Below are positions 9,494-19,486 of a stretch of 59,915 nt of DNA, in pieces. The position numbers and the translations under genes are program-made. The first letter of the stretch is position 1, and the number at the start of each line of letters is the position of its first letter. The stretch is taken from the NCBI GenBank assembly GCA_029555925.1, contig JAKPQU010000370.1:1-59915 (forward strand). The letters are read 5' to 3'. The notes below the pieces were generated by a model. The model had not been told where the DNA came from. It was given only the letters and a program-made list of their open reading frames with translations, and made no database searches. The DNA is from Bacillota bacterium. Its GTDB lineage: Bacteria; Eremiobacterota; SpSt-956; JAKJGF01.

Positions 9494-9741
9494 TTACTGA
9501 GGTGAGCATAAATAATAAATATATGCTCTCGTGACGCGTAACGCGTGACGCGTGACGGGTTTAATCCCTGCGCATCACGCATTACGCTTTACGCATTACG
9601 AGGTCATTATTTATGGATAGTTATGAAACTAACTATAATAGAGGTCTTCTTCCCGTCACGCGTTACGCGTTACGCGTCACGACGACTTAAATTCTAATAA
9701 GTTATGAAATACACTATAAATGCTTATGCTCAGGTCAGTAA
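9494..9741. repeat. Composite palindromic element (A termini enclosing B pieces and heptamers)
   Basis: Outer termini are TTACTGAGGTGAGCATAA (9494) and TTATGCTCAGGTCAGTAA (to 9741), an inverted pair. Inside are GTGACGC/GTAACGC units (9531-9558), inverted GCATCAC/GCATTAC units (9572-9600), an inverted B left end (GTTATGAAACTAACTATAA, to about 9639), more GCGTTAC units and a B right end (TTATGAAATACACTATAA, to 9719). No protein is encoded. This fills most of the gap before the transketolase gene. Confidence 0.75.
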
Positions 9742-9891
9742 ATGGCATTTATTTGGGATTATATAGTGAGTGGTTCGGGTGTGACCAACAATCACCTGCT
9801 AACAGTCATTATTATCACATGAGAAAAAAATCCAATGAAGGATTTTATTCTGACATGATGAACTTATGTACAGAAAATTTTTAAGGAGCTG

Positions 9892-11913
9892 ATGATAGAA
9901 GTGATAGATGAAAAATCCAGATCAAAACTCGATGAACTTACAAGAAAAAGTGTTGATACCCTTCGTTTTCTGGCTATAGACGGGATACAGGCGGCCAACT
10001 CTGGCCATCCGGGACTTCCTATGGGAATGGCAGATGTAGCCTATATTATATGGACTAAATATTTAAAACATAATCCTGAAAACCCGAAATGGCCGGATAG
10101 AGACAGATTTGTTCTTTCTGCAGGTCATGGTTCCATGTTACTTTACAGTCTTCTCCATCTTACAGGTTATGATCTCACTATGGAGGATCTGAAAAAATTC
10201 CGTCAGTGGGGCAGTAAAACTCCGGGGCATCCTGAAAGCCATCTTACGGCAGGGGTGGAAACTACAACAGGGCCTCTGGGGCAGGGTTTCTGTAACGGTA
10301 TAGGTATGGCCATAGCAAAAAGATATCTTGCAGCCCGATTTAACCGTCCCGGTTATCCTGTATTGGACTATAACATATATGCCATTGTAAGTGATGGAGA
10401 TTTAATGGAAGGAGTCACACATGAAGCTGCATCTCTAGCAGGCCATCTGGGACTCAATGAATTAATCTATATTTATGATGACAACGGAATAACAATTGAC
10501 GGAAGCACAGACCTTGCATTCACGGAAGACAGGGGAAAAAGGTTTGAAGCATACGGATGGTTTGTCCAGCATATTAACGGCCATGACCATGAAGAAATAA
10601 TAAATGCCATAAATAAAGCAAGAGAAGAACAGGAGAGACCTTCTATTATAATGGCAAAAACCATTATAGGCTACGGAAGTCCGAACAGATCAGGGAAATC
10701 AAAAGTCCATGGCGAGCCGCTGGGTGCCGAAGAAATAGCTCTTACCCGTAAAGTTTTTGACTGGCCAGAAGAAACATTTTATATACCTGCCGATGTTCTC
10801 AGTCATTACAGGGAATCAGTAAAAAATGGAGAAAAAGCTGAAAAAAACTGGCAGAATATGATGGAAAAATATGACAGTGAATACAAAGATCTGTCTGCAC
10901 AGTTTAAAGACTGGATGAGCGGCACATTACCTGAAGGATGGAAGGAAGGGCTTCCTGAATTTAAAGAAGGTGTATCTCTGGCAACAAGAGCTTCTTCAGG
11001 TAAAGTACTTAATGTGCTGGCAAAAAAAGTGGGAAATATTCTCGGAGGCTCTGCAGACCTTCATCCATCAAACAATACCTATCTCGAAGGATTTGCTCCG
11101 CTGAAAAAAGGCGATTTTTCAGGCAGAAACATACATTTCGGCATAAGGGAACATGGCATGGGGAGTATAATGAACGGTATGGCCCTGAACGGTGGTATTA
11201 TCCCCTATGGAGGCACATTCCTTGTATTTTCCGATTATATGAGAGGTTCTATAAGACTGGCTGCCATTATGGGTATTCAGGTGATTTATGTATTTACCCA
11301 TGACAGCATAGGGTTAGGAGAAGACGGCCCGACCCATCAGGCAGTAGAACATGTGGCTTCTTTGAGAGCCATCCCAGGCCTTACTGTAATAAGACCTGCC
11401 GACGGGAACGAAACTGTTCAGGCATGGATTTCTGCTATTGAAAACACCGGAGGCCCGACTGCTCTTATACTTACAAGACAGGCAGTTCCCTCACTGGATC
11501 AGAGCAAATTTAACAGCGCCAGAGGACTCCACAGAGGAGCTTACATAGTTACCGGTTCTGAAAAACCTGAGATTATACTCACAGGAACCGGTTCAGAAAT
11601 CCATATAGCTATCGAAGCATACAATAAACTATCGGAAGAAGGGATTGCTGCCAGAGTTGTAAGTATGCCATCCTGGGAACTCTTCGATAAACAGCCGGAA
11701 GACTATAGAAAAGAAATATTCCCGGAATCTGTTCCAAAGGTGGCTATTGAAGCAGGTGTGAGACAGGGTTGGGATAAATATGTCGGCACAAATGGTGAAG
11801 TGATAAGTATTGATAAATTCGGCGCATCTGCTCCGTACAAAATTATTTATCAGGAATACGGCTTAACCTGCGAAGCTATGGTTAAAGTGGCGAAAAAAAT
11901 TCTCTGTAAATAA
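9892..11913 (+). CDS. tkt: Transketolase
   Basis: Thiamine-diphosphate enzyme that moves two-carbon ketol units between sugar phosphates in the non-oxidative pentose phosphate pathway. At 673 residues it is full length. Visible are [10 protein letters not shown] near 38-47, [11 protein letters not shown], the ThDP-binding motif GDGDLMEG-type SDGDLMEG near 166-173, and the pyrimidine-domain [19 protein letters not shown] at 9883-9888 lies only 3 bases before ATG 9892, so the in-frame GTG at 9901 (spacing 12) is an alternative start. A strong terminator follows, so the gene appears to be a single unit. Confidence 0.97.
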   Translation: MIEVIDEKSRSKLDELTRKSVDTLRFLAIDGIQAANSGHPGLPMGMADVAYIIWTKYLKHNPENPKWPDRDRFVLSAGHGSMLLYSLLHLTGYDLTMEDLKKFRQWGSKTPGHPESHLTAGVETTTGPLGQGFCNGIGMAIAKRYLAARFNRPGYPVLDYNIYAIVSDGDLMEGVTHEAASLAGHLGLNELIYIYDDNGITIDGSTDLAFTEDRGKRFEAYGWFVQHINGHDHEEIINAINKAREEQERPSIIMAKTIIGYGSPNRSGKSKVHGEPLGAEEIALTRKVFDWPEETFYIPADVLSHYRESVKNGEKAEKNWQNMMEKYDSEYKDLSAQFKDWMSGTLPEGWKEGLPEFKEGVSLATRASSGKVLNVLAKKVGNILGGSADLHPSNNTYLEGFAPLKKGDFSGRNIHFGIREHGMGSIMNGMALNGGIIPYGGTFLVFSDYMRGSIRLAAIMGIQVIYVFTHDSIGLGEDGPTHQAVEHVASLRAIPGLTVIRPADGNETVQAWISAIENTGGPTALILTRQAVPSLDQSKFNSARGLHRGAYIVTGSEKPEIILTGTGSEIHIAIEAYNKLSEEGIAARVVSMPSWELFDKQPEDYRKEIFPESVPKVAIEAGVRQGWDKYVGTNGEVISIDKFGASAPYKIIYQEYGLTCEAMVKVAKKILCK

Positions 11914-11940
11914 TTTATATAGCTATAATTTTTTTCAAAT

Positions 11941-11985
11941 AACATCCGATAATAAAATAAAAAGATTATCGGATGTTATTATTTC
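11941..11985 (+). terminator. Rho-independent terminator after tkt
   Basis: A perfect 13-bp stem, AACATCCGATAAT (11941-11953) with ATTATCGGATGTT (11965-11977), an 11-base loop and a T-rich tail. It separates tkt from the chemoreceptor gene. Confidence 0.85.
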
Positions 11986-12003
11986 TGCAGGAGGAATTAA
12001 AAA

Positions 12004-13956
12004 ATGAACAGGTCAATTCAAAACAAAACTCTCATTATATTTATACCTTCTATAATAATAATTATTATATCTCTATATATATCCTATATAAAATCATCTC
12101 AAACCTTAATGAAAAATGAAAAAGAAAAATTAAAACTCGTATGTGATAAAACAGTTATAGAACTTGAGGAATGGATACATAATTCTGAAACAAATGCTTA
12201 CCTTTTCAGTGAAAACGGTGTTTTTAAAAGTGCCTGTAGCGGGAAACGTATGGATGAAGCAAGAGAAAGAGTCAAAATATATAATAAAAAATGTCCCTTT
12301 TATGAGAATATATTTGTGGCAGATAAAAGAGGAGAAATTTTTATAGACTCGGTAGAAGGTAAATCTATAGGAATTAATATAAGTAAACTGTCTGAATACA
12401 GAATAAATGCGGAAAAAGCAGGAGAAGGAGAAACATGGGTGGGAGATGCAGAAAAGTCACCTGCTACCGGTAAAGCTGTAAGCTTAATCACTGCTCCCAT
12501 TACGGACAGAGGAGAATTTGTCGGCATTATGGGTACACCTCTTGAACTGGAAACTTTTTCGGATCAATTTATAAAAACCTTTAAAATCGGAGAAACAGGT
12601 TATATATATGTAGTGGATAAAAGGGGAAGAATGATTTCTCATCCCGACAAAGAACTTATATTCAAACTGAATATATCCGAATTCGACTGGGGTAAAAAGA
12701 TATTATCAGGGAAAAATGACTATATCACTTATAACTGGAGTGGAAAGGAGAGGGTTGCCTTTTATAATACCTGTGAAAAAACAGGGTGGAAAATAGTAAC
12801 GGCAATAACTTCAAATGAATTAAACGGCCATCTGCAGGCTATAAAATTTATATCTTTATTTATAGGAATTATAATAACTGCCATAATGATAATAATGATA
12901 TATTTTTTAACAAATTATATACTTAAACCGATAAAAAACATGTCTGATATCATGAAAGATATAGCAGAAGGTGAAGGTGATCTGACAAAAAGGATCTCCA
13001 TAAAATCAGAAGACGAAATAGGTCAAATGGCAGAACACTTCAATAAATTTATAGATAAGCTCCAGCATATTATCAAAGAAATCTCCAGAAATACAGACAG
13101 TCTTTCTGTATCATCAAAAGACCTTGCTAAAATATCTACTGAAATGGCTACAGGAGCAGAAGAAATGGATAGTCAGACAGGTATGGTTGCTTCTGCGGGA
13201 GAAGAGTTATCTGCAAATATTAACAACATAGCTGCCGGTGCGGAAGAAATGTCTGCTGTTATAAATACTGTGGCATCTGCCATAGAAGAGATGAGTGCTT
13301 CCATAGGAGAAGTGGCAAAAAACATGGAAAAAGAAGCAAATATTGCCAGGGAAGCAAACAATCGGACAGGAGAGGCAAAAAAAATCATGGCAAAACTCGG
13401 AGAATCTGCAAAAGAAATAGGAACCATTGTAGAACTGATAAATGACATAGCAGATCAGACCAATCTTCTGGCACTGAATGCAACAATCGAAGCTGCACGA
13501 GCAGGAGAAGCGGGAAAAGGATTTGCCGTAGTGGCAAATGAAGTAAAAGAACTTGCAAAACAGAGCAGTGAGGCTACAGGGAAAATTAACAGTAAAATAG
13601 AAATAATACAGAATAATACTGAAAAATCTGTAAAATCCATAAATGAAGTGGCTTTAATAATTAATGAAGTAACAAAAATATCTACATCAATAGCAGCTTC
13701 CATAGAAGAACAATCTGTAACAGTAAATGAAATTTCTCAGAATATATCAGGTGCTTCAGAAGCGTACGGCGAAACTTCGAGAAATATTCAGGAAGGGGCA
13801 AAAGGAGCCAATGAAGTATCAAGTAATATTCATGCTATAAAGGACATAACAGGTATGGTATCTGACTCTGCAGCGGAAACAAACTCCAATGCACAGGAAC
13901 TTGAAAAACTGGCAGGAAATCTGAAGAATATTTTAGGACAGTTTAAATTAGAGTGA
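12004..13956 (+). CDS. Methyl-accepting chemotaxis protein (Cache-HAMP-MCP)
   Basis: A 650-residue inner-membrane chemoreceptor. TM1 spans about 9-30. It is followed by a Cache-type periplasmic sensor (about 33-280, with [17 protein letters not shown]), TM2 (about 283-303), HAMP and a long cytoplasmic signalling coiled coil. The hairpin tip is conserved ([20 protein letters not shown]). No C-terminal CheR-docking pentapeptide is seen. GGAGG lies just before the ATG. The ligand cannot be predicted. No che genes are in the window, so its array partners are elsewhere. Confidence 0.96.
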   Translation: MNRSIQNKTLIIFIPSIIIIIISLYISYIKSSQTLMKNEKEKLKLVCDKTVIELEEWIHNSETNAYLFSENGVFKSACSGKRMDEARERVKIYNKKCPFYENIFVADKRGEIFIDSVEGKSIGINISKLSEYRINAEKAGEGETWVGDAEKSPATGKAVSLITAPITDRGEFVGIMGTPLELETFSDQFIKTFKIGETGYIYVVDKRGRMISHPDKELIFKLNISEFDWGKKILSGKNDYITYNWSGKERVAFYNTCEKTGWKIVTAITSNELNGHLQAIKFISLFIGIIITAIMIIMIYFLTNYILKPIKNMSDIMKDIAEGEGDLTKRISIKSEDEIGQMAEHFNKFIDKLQHIIKEISRNTDSLSVSSKDLAKISTEMATGAEEMDSQTGMVASAGEELSANINNIAAGAEEMSAVINTVASAIEEMSASIGEVAKNMEKEANIAREANNRTGEAKKIMAKLGESAKEIGTIVELINDIADQTNLLALNATIEAARAGEAGKGFAVVANEVKELAKQSSEATGKINSKIEIIQNNTEKSVKSINEVALIINEVTKISTSIAASIEEQSVTVNEISQNISGASEAYGETSRNIQEGAKGANEVSSNIHAIKDITGMVSDSAAETNSNAQELEKLAGNLKNILGQFKLE

Positions 13957-13983
13957 CCGGTAGTAAGATATTGAAGATGTTCT

Positions 13984-15036
13984 TCACTTAGCACTGAAAA
14001 CTATAAAATTGCTTACCCTGTCCTGGCCTATAATACCTGCGGCAGAATGTAGAGTAAATAGGTTCTTTACATACATCTGTGTGGAAGACCCTCCGTCCAG
14101 GTTAAGAGCTTTATCACAGTTCCAGTTCATAGAGCATATGGCGCGGGCAAATTCATTCAATGTAAGTCCACCTGAAATAGTACTTTCTGTAGCAATGAGA
14201 AGTATATTGCCATCTCCGTCAAGCCCTATGGCACTTCTGGAAGCTTCTTCCCTGTCCTTATATTCTTTATAGACATGACCGTCCCATATAAGTATGGGGA
14301 AAGACTGAAGTGCATCTGTAACATCTGTATCGTAAAAAGACTCTTTTGTACATATTCCATAGGGGTCTCTCGTATCAGACGTTACGTAAAAGATTCCTGA
14401 ATAATCCCAGTAATCGGTAAGAGGATTTATCTTTTTACCTTTTGACATAAAAAGACCTATAGGTGCAAAATCCTCACCGGGGGCAAAGAAGCCTCCGTTT
14501 ATTGCAGCACTTACGGTACGGTCTTTTTTTATATCCTCTACCGTTATTCCCCTGTTATGGTAAAGATGTATCTTATATTTAAGAGGATTAATTTTTGCCA
14601 TATAAATGAGAAATCCGACACCTGTCGATTTTTTAAATTCTTTTTTTACCAGAGGAATTGTTCCTGATAGATGAGAGCTGGAAAAATTTTTCTTTATATT
14701 CTTTAAACCTGCAGGAAGATATACGGAATCACCCGGTTCTATAGTATCAACGTTTTTTATATGACCATTCATGGATATAAATTCATCATAGGAGAACATT
14801 CTTGTTGTATTTGCACAATATATGGAATAAAAAGTATCACCCGGTTTTACCGTGTATTTTACAGTGGACATACCGCTATTTGAAGGCTTAAGAAGATTAT
14901 AACAGGAGAAATTTTTATTCAGAATATCTTTTGTAAAAGCTATACCATTACACAATGAGATTTTATCACATGATGATGAACAAACTGCTATGAATAAAAT
15001 CAATATGATCAATATGGATCTTGTAAAATAAAACAT
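13984..15036 (-). CDS. LysM and phosphodiester glycosidase (NAGPA) domain protein
   Basis: An exported protein of 350 residues. A hydrophobic N-terminus ending AVCSSSC could be a signal anchor or an unusual lipobox. A LysM domain follows (YTVKPGDTFYSIY, about 60-110), which binds peptidoglycan-type glycans. The C-terminal NAGPA/DUF2233 domain has the hallmark NGGFF and LNLDGGSSTQM motifs; the family cleaves GlcNAc-1-phosphodiesters in the known enzyme. The role is probably cell-envelope glycan processing. ATG 15036 is preferred because GTGGAG lies 9 bases upstream; the GTG at 15051 is that ribosome site itself. It converges with the chemoreceptor gene. Confidence 0.88.
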   Translation of the reverse strand: MFYFTRSILIILILFIAVCSSSCDKISLCNGIAFTKDILNKNFSCYNLLKPSNSGMSTVKYTVKPGDTFYSIYCANTTRMFSYDEFISMNGHIKNVDTIEPGDSVYLPAGLKNIKKNFSSSHLSGTIPLVKKEFKKSTGVGFLIYMAKINPLKYKIHLYHNRGITVEDIKKDRTVSAAINGGFFAPGEDFAPIGLFMSKGKKINPLTDYWDYSGIFYVTSDTRDPYGICTKESFYDTDVTDALQSFPILIWDGHVYKEYKDREEASRSAIGLDGDGNILLIATESTISGGLTLNEFARAICSMNWNCDKALNLDGGSSTQMYVKNLFTLHSAAGIIGQDRVSNFIVFSAK

Positions 15037-15161
15037 AAGATTATTCTCCACAATAAACCATCTTCACAAAGTATCGCAAGAATAACCTTATGATATAAGT
15101 TCTATAAAGATATATAAAATTCCTGTTTATTTTTTAAATTATTTAGATAAACTGCTTATAA

Positions 15162-15235
15162 TCGTGACGCGTAACGCGTAACGCGTCACAGGTGATTTCA
15201 CCACTCACTACTCACCACTCACTTTTCACTACTTA
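15162..15235. repeat. Adjacent GTRACGC and CTCACTA heptamer arrays
   Basis: GTGACGC-GTAACGC-GTAACGC-GTCAC (15164-15190) is followed directly by CACTCACTACTCACCACTCAC (15200-15222). Two different heptamer families thus sit side by side, running into the end of the kinase gene. Confidence 0.85.
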
Positions 15236-17658
15236 ACTGCTTTCAATATATCCTCTCTAAATTCCCTGGCAGAAGCATATCTTTCGTCTTCCCTCTTCCT
15301 TACTGATTTATCAACCACCCTTGCCAGCTCAGCAGGTATATAACCTGCACGTTGAGTAATCGGTATCGGATTTTCACTCAGAACCAGAAGGAGAGGATCT
15401 GCATATTTTCTCAAATCTATTCTCATACCGTTCTTTACTGCCATCATACAGTCAAGAGGAGATGGATAATCAAAAGGATATTTACCTGTAAGAAGATAAT
15501 AAAGGCTTACCCCCATAGAATATACGTCTGCAGGAGGTTTTACATATTTATAATTGAGCAGTTGTTCCGGTGCCATAAAAATGACTGTTCCTGCCACTTC
15601 ACCGTCTTTTGTCATCATAGAGCCTCCTGCTTCTTCGAAATTCTTTGCCAGGCCGAAATCACTGAGCTTTGCCTTTATACCTTTACTGTCTCTATGAAGA
15701 AGAATATTTTGAGGTTTTATATCTCTGTGAATATAGTTCCTGGAATGGGCAAATTGAAGACCTTCAAGACTCTGACAGATAATATCACATGCTTCAAGAT
15801 ATGGCACAGGCCCCGTATATTTTTTTATTATCAAATCAGAAGCATCTCCGTCACCGAGAAACTCAATGGCAAAATAATGATCTTTTCCCGTATGACCCTG
15901 ATCATAAAGGCGTACTATATTGGGATGTATAAGCCTGGAAATTACCAGCATTTCTCTCTGAAAGAGTTTTTTATTCTTTTCAGACATGGCAGCCATAGGG
16001 AGAATCCTTTTGAGTGCCACAAGTCTCCCTGTAACCGTATGCCACGCTTTATAAACTTCACCCATACCGCCTTTCCCGAGCAATGACAGCAATTCATAAT
16101 CTCCCATTTTATCACGAAAGGTTCCTTCTTTTCTCGGAGGTTTACACATAGGACAATAATATATAGCACTGTCTAAAAATTCATCCCTTTTCCCGTCCCT
16201 GTTTGCCATGTCACTCATATCTTTACGGCATCCTGCACACAGGACAGAAGTTTCTTCCATAGTATAAGCTTTTTCCTGTTTTTTCTCTGTACACTCCCTG
16301 CATGTATAAATAAGTCCTTCTAATTCGTCAGCTTTTTTCCCGACAAGTTCTCCCAGGACATCTTTACCGCATTCGATGCAATTTACTTCCGGTGAAAGGA
16401 AAAGAGTTCCTTCTGCTTCACCTGTCATATGTTCTTCCTGAGTTATATTTATCGTAAGAAGGGTTTTCCCAACCCTGACAGTATCTCTGTCGGAAAGCTG
16501 TATCAGTTCACCTTTTCCTAGTTTTCTGTCATTTACCTTTGTACCATTGGTACTTCCCAGATCCTTTAAAAAACAGTAAGGAGGATTCAATTCGAGAATA
16601 AAATGATGACGTGATATATATCCGTCCCCTTTAAGCTGTGAATGGGTATTTACTTTTGACCTTCCCACTACAAAGGTATCATGGCGGTCAAAAATAAACT
16701 CTTCTTTACCACCGGGCCCTTCTTCTATTCTGAGTATAACCTTCATCTTCTTGCTATCTTCCGTCTGGTTAATCATACCCAGGCTTTTCTTCACATTATT
16801 TTCTATTATTTCTGCCCTTACGGCAGGAACAGTCATAAAATCCAGAAGTCTTTTCAGGTGTTCCCTGTGTTTTTCCGCAGTTTTTTTATCCTTCAGGAAT
16901 TCCATGACCCGTTTTTCATATATGACTTCCTGTATGTCTCTGTCAAGTTGAATAGCCTTCTTATAATATTCATCTGCTTCATCATAGAGGGCAAGCTTAT
17001 CATAAATATGGCCAATGGCAATATGATAACCTGCCTCATCAGGTTTTAAAGCAATGGCTTTAAGATAATTATCTTTTGCCTGAAGAAAATCCCCCTGAAG
17101 TAAATAAGCATTTCCCATACTGGCGAAAGCGGCAGGATCTTCAGATTTTATTCCTTCCTTAAATTTTTCAATAGCTTTATGATAATCTTTTTTATCAAGC
17201 AATTTTGATCCTTCTTCTATAAAATCTTCTCTTTTATCTACTTTCAGTTTCTGCTGATTTAATTCAATCCATTTCTTAATCTTTCCCGTATGCTCGGAAA
17301 GAATATCTCTGTAAAGGGCATATAAAGGTGATCTCAGATAACTGTTATAAATCAGTTCATAAAGCTCGACTCTTTTCGCAAGATTAAGTGTCTGAAGCAC
17401 TTCAGATTGTACCCCCATTTTTTTAAGCTCTTCAGAGAGTGCTGAAAATTCATCATCAGGATCCTTCATGTAATTCAGGACAGTTTTTGTATAGTTATTC
17501 TCATCATTTCTGAATAAGTCTTTAATATAAAGTGTTATTTCCTGGATACATACTCTGTCAAAGGATTTAATATAAACAGATTTTATAAAAGAGGGAGCAA
17601 AACACTGGGCAGCCATACCTCCTACAAGCTGAACAATACCGACAACTTCTTCACCCAT
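15229..17658 (-). CDS. TPR-FHA-zinc ribbon Ser/Thr protein kinase
   Basis: An 809-residue multidomain signalling protein. It has an N-terminal helical region, TPR repeats (about 135-255), an FHA phosphothreonine-binding domain (about 310-400: VVGRSK, SRHHF, GSTNGTKV) and two zinc-ribbon-like CxxC pairs (CIECG...CREC, CAGC...CPMC). A C-terminal kinase domain (about 525-809) has GKGGMGEVYKAW, ALKRI, HRDIKPQN and SDFGLA, all intact. ATG 17658 has GGAGAG 8 bases upstream; the 13 residues before it are encoded by heptamer repeat and are not believed. Carrying both FHA and kinase in one chain suggests self-recognition or scaffold docking. No TM segment. Confidence 0.93.
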   Translation of the reverse strand: MGEEVVGIVQLVGGMAAQCFAPSFIKSVYIKSFDRVCIQEITLYIKDLFRNDENNYTKTVLNYMKDPDDEFSALSEELKKMGVQSEVLQTLNLAKRVELYELIYNSYLRSPLYALYRDILSEHTGKIKKWIELNQQKLKVDKREDFIEEGSKLLDKKDYHKAIEKFKEGIKSEDPAAFASMGNAYLLQGDFLQAKDNYLKAIALKPDEAGYHIAIGHIYDKLALYDEADEYYKKAIQLDRDIQEVIYEKRVMEFLKDKKTAEKHREHLKRLLDFMTVPAVRAEIIENNVKKSLGMINQTEDSKKMKVILRIEEGPGGKEEFIFDRHDTFVVGRSKVNTHSQLKGDGYISRHHFILELNPPYCFLKDLGSTNGTKVNDRKLGKGELIQLSDRDTVRVGKTLLTINITQEEHMTGEAEGTLFLSPEVNCIECGKDVLGELVGKKADELEGLIYTCRECTEKKQEKAYTMEETSVLCAGCRKDMSDMANRDGKRDEFLDSAIYYCPMCKPPRKEGTFRDKMGDYELLSLLGKGGMGEVYKAWHTVTGRLVALKRILPMAAMSEKNKKLFQREMLVISRLIHPNIVRLYDQGHTGKDHYFAIEFLGDGDASDLIIKKYTGPVPYLEACDIICQSLEGLQFAHSRNYIHRDIKPQNILLHRDSKGIKAKLSDFGLAKNFEEAGGSMMTKDGEVAGTVIFMAPEQLLNYKYVKPPADVYSMGVSLYYLLTGKYPFDYPSPLDCMMAVKNGMRIDLRKYADPLLLVLSENPIPITQRAGYIPAELARVVDKSVRKREDERYASAREFREDILKAVK

Positions 17659-17674
17659 AACATGATCTCTCCAT

Positions 17675-17709
17675 TCGTGACACGTAACGCGTGGCACGTA
17701 ACGTGTAAT
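17675..17709. repeat. Degenerate GTRACGC heptamers
   Basis: GTGACAC, GTAACGC, GTGGCAC and GTAACGT units, more diverged than the other arrays. They lie about 17 bases upstream of the kinase start. Confidence 0.7.
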
Positions 17710-17848
17710 AATAATTATTCAATTATTATAATAAAAAAATTAATGGCTGGAAAGTCAAAATTATGAAAATTTTAACCTTTCAACCATTTATATAAAACTC
17801 AAAAAATCAGGTAAGGGCTCAACTGCTAATAACTGGCCCCTTACACAA

Positions 17849-19372
17849 TTAACTGTTATTTCCAAGTTTAATATCTTTAAGAAGACTCAATAAATCATTT
17901 GGATTCGGTTGATCTTTAGGATTCTGCTTCACCTTTTCCTTATCAAAGAAAGGAGCGGGAACAAAATTCCATCTGTCAGGTGTGAGAACAGACATAGTCT
18001 GCCCCTGAACAAGCATTTCATCCCAGAGAGTATCTTTTGCCCAGTCTGTTTTTGTATAACCGTATTTGGCAGGCTTCGGCTTATCGGTAGGAATATAAAC
18101 CGACATACCGTGTGAATCCTTATAAAGTTCGGAATGCTGTTCTGCTATAATGGCATCCTTTGCCGCACCCAGAAGATTTGATGCCTTTTCTTTTATTGAT
18201 GTATCGGAGAGTTCTTTACTTTCCAGTATTTTTTCAGCAAAATCTATTATATCCCTGAACTGACCGTAAGGTTCGATAAAAGGAATGGTTTTACTGTAAG
18301 ATTCTGTTTTGTTTGCTACTTTTCTCACAAGTTCAAGGGCATCAGGTTTTGCCATTACTTCTCTTGCAAAATCAGACGCCGCTGCTGCAACAGTGTCCAT
18401 TTTACTTAAATCTATGGCAGAAAGTGTCGGCAACTGGTCCTGGGTCTTTGCACTTTCCTCTATAATCTTCTTTGCTACCTGTTCCGCATCAATAGATATC
18501 TTCTTTTCCGCCATAAAGTTCAGAGCCCGGATAAGCTTACCTTCCTCTCCAAGTATGCTGGAATAAGGCCAACCGCCATTCCCTTCCGCTTCTTCCGAAC
18601 CTATCATTATTTTAGCCTGATCCTTTAACTGATAGGCTACTTCAGACTGGCCCATAAGACAGCAATCAAAACCTATAATATCGAATTTATCTTTACCCAG
18701 TGTTGTTCGTGCTTCATCTATAGCTTTTTTCAGATCAGGAATATTCATAACACTTTTACTCGAGTCATCATTTGCAACGCCGGCAAATCCCCCTCCATGG
18801 TTGCTTACTATTATAATCGTATGTTTTGCAGGGTATTCTTTATGGGCCCAGAGAATAAAATCCTTCAGATGATCAGGGTTGGAAGTATCTACTTCTCCTA
18901 TTTCACCTTTCACCGGCGATTTAATTTCATCGGGATTATCACTTTTTGTAATATAAAATCTCCTTGCTCCGTCCCATGGGCTTATGCCTCTGTGCTGTCT
19001 TGAGCCTCTGTCAAATTGAACAAGAATATTTACCATTTCATTGGAACCGATTTTCTCAAGATCAGCCATATTTCTGGACATATTTTCTTCAAGGGTATTA
19101 TCCCCTGCCATATAGACAAGAACATTCCATTCCTTTACATTATCTGTTTTAAAAGGAGTTTCTCCTGCAGGCCCCGGCTGTGGTTCCGTATCAGACATGA
19201 CATCTCCTCTGGTACCTGCAAATTTCAAAAAACTTGCATTTTCAGGTAAATCAAAATACTGTCCCAGGGAAACTTCGTCATTTAATTCTTCTTTCTTCTC
19301 CTGCTTTTTTACTTTTACAGATTGCATCTGGCCTGTATGAATTTTATTCGCCAGAGGATTTATGTTATTCAT
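17849..19372 (-). CDS. Clostripain-related cysteine peptidase (C11 family)
   Basis: A 507-residue C11/clostripain-like peptidase. The core begins near residue 80 (WNVLVYMAGDNTLE). The catalytic His is in IIVSNHGGG and the catalytic Cys in GFDCCLMGQSEVAY, both at the expected family positions. No signal peptide or lipobox is visible, so it may be cytoplasmic or leave by another route. An N-terminal polar region of about 75 residues could be a propeptide or linker. Family members usually cut after basic residues, but specificity is not deducible. GGAAAGGA precedes the ATG. It lies immediately downstream of a kinase gene that reads away from it, so co-regulation is not shown. Confidence 0.92.
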   Translation of the reverse strand: MNNINPLANKIHTGQMQSVKVKKQEKKEELNDEVSLGQYFDLPENASFLKFAGTRGDVMSDTEPQPGPAGETPFKTDNVKEWNVLVYMAGDNTLEENMSRNMADLEKIGSNEMVNILVQFDRGSRQHRGISPWDGARRFYITKSDNPDEIKSPVKGEIGEVDTSNPDHLKDFILWAHKEYPAKHTIIIVSNHGGGFAGVANDDSSKSVMNIPDLKKAIDEARTTLGKDKFDIIGFDCCLMGQSEVAYQLKDQAKIMIGSEEAEGNGGWPYSSILGEEGKLIRALNFMAEKKISIDAEQVAKKIIEESAKTQDQLPTLSAIDLSKMDTVAAAASDFAREVMAKPDALELVRKVANKTESYSKTIPFIEPYGQFRDIIDFAEKILESKELSDTSIKEKASNLLGAAKDAIIAEQHSELYKDSHGMSVYIPTDKPKPAKYGYTKTDWAKDTLWDEMLVQGQTMSVLTPDRWNFVPAPFFDKEKVKQNPKDQPNPNDLLSLLKDIKLGNNS

Positions 19373-19419
19373 AAATATTTCCTTTCCAATAAGTTATGCC
19401 ATAATATCCTGTCAACTAT

Positions 19420-19428
19420 ATTATATCA
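19420..19428 (-). promoter_or_regulatory. Extended -10 promoter candidate for the clostripain gene
   Basis: TGATATAAT on the minus strand, about 50 bases upstream of the ATG, gives an extended -10 with no clear -35. A GTTAAC-TTTTT-GTTAAC pair (19458-19474) lies further upstream. Confidence 0.45.
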
Positions 19429-19486
19429 AAAAACAAAAGCTTAAACCTGTTAAATTGTTAACTTTTTGTTAACTTTTTAAAGAAAA

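Noticed and set aside
17659..17697. N-terminal extensions (for example PRVTCHEWRDHV before the FHA kinase; also at 9379-9438, 24363-24392, 37878-37925)
   Set aside because: These residues are translations of heptamer arrays; better starts lie just downstream, two of them with clear ribosome sites.
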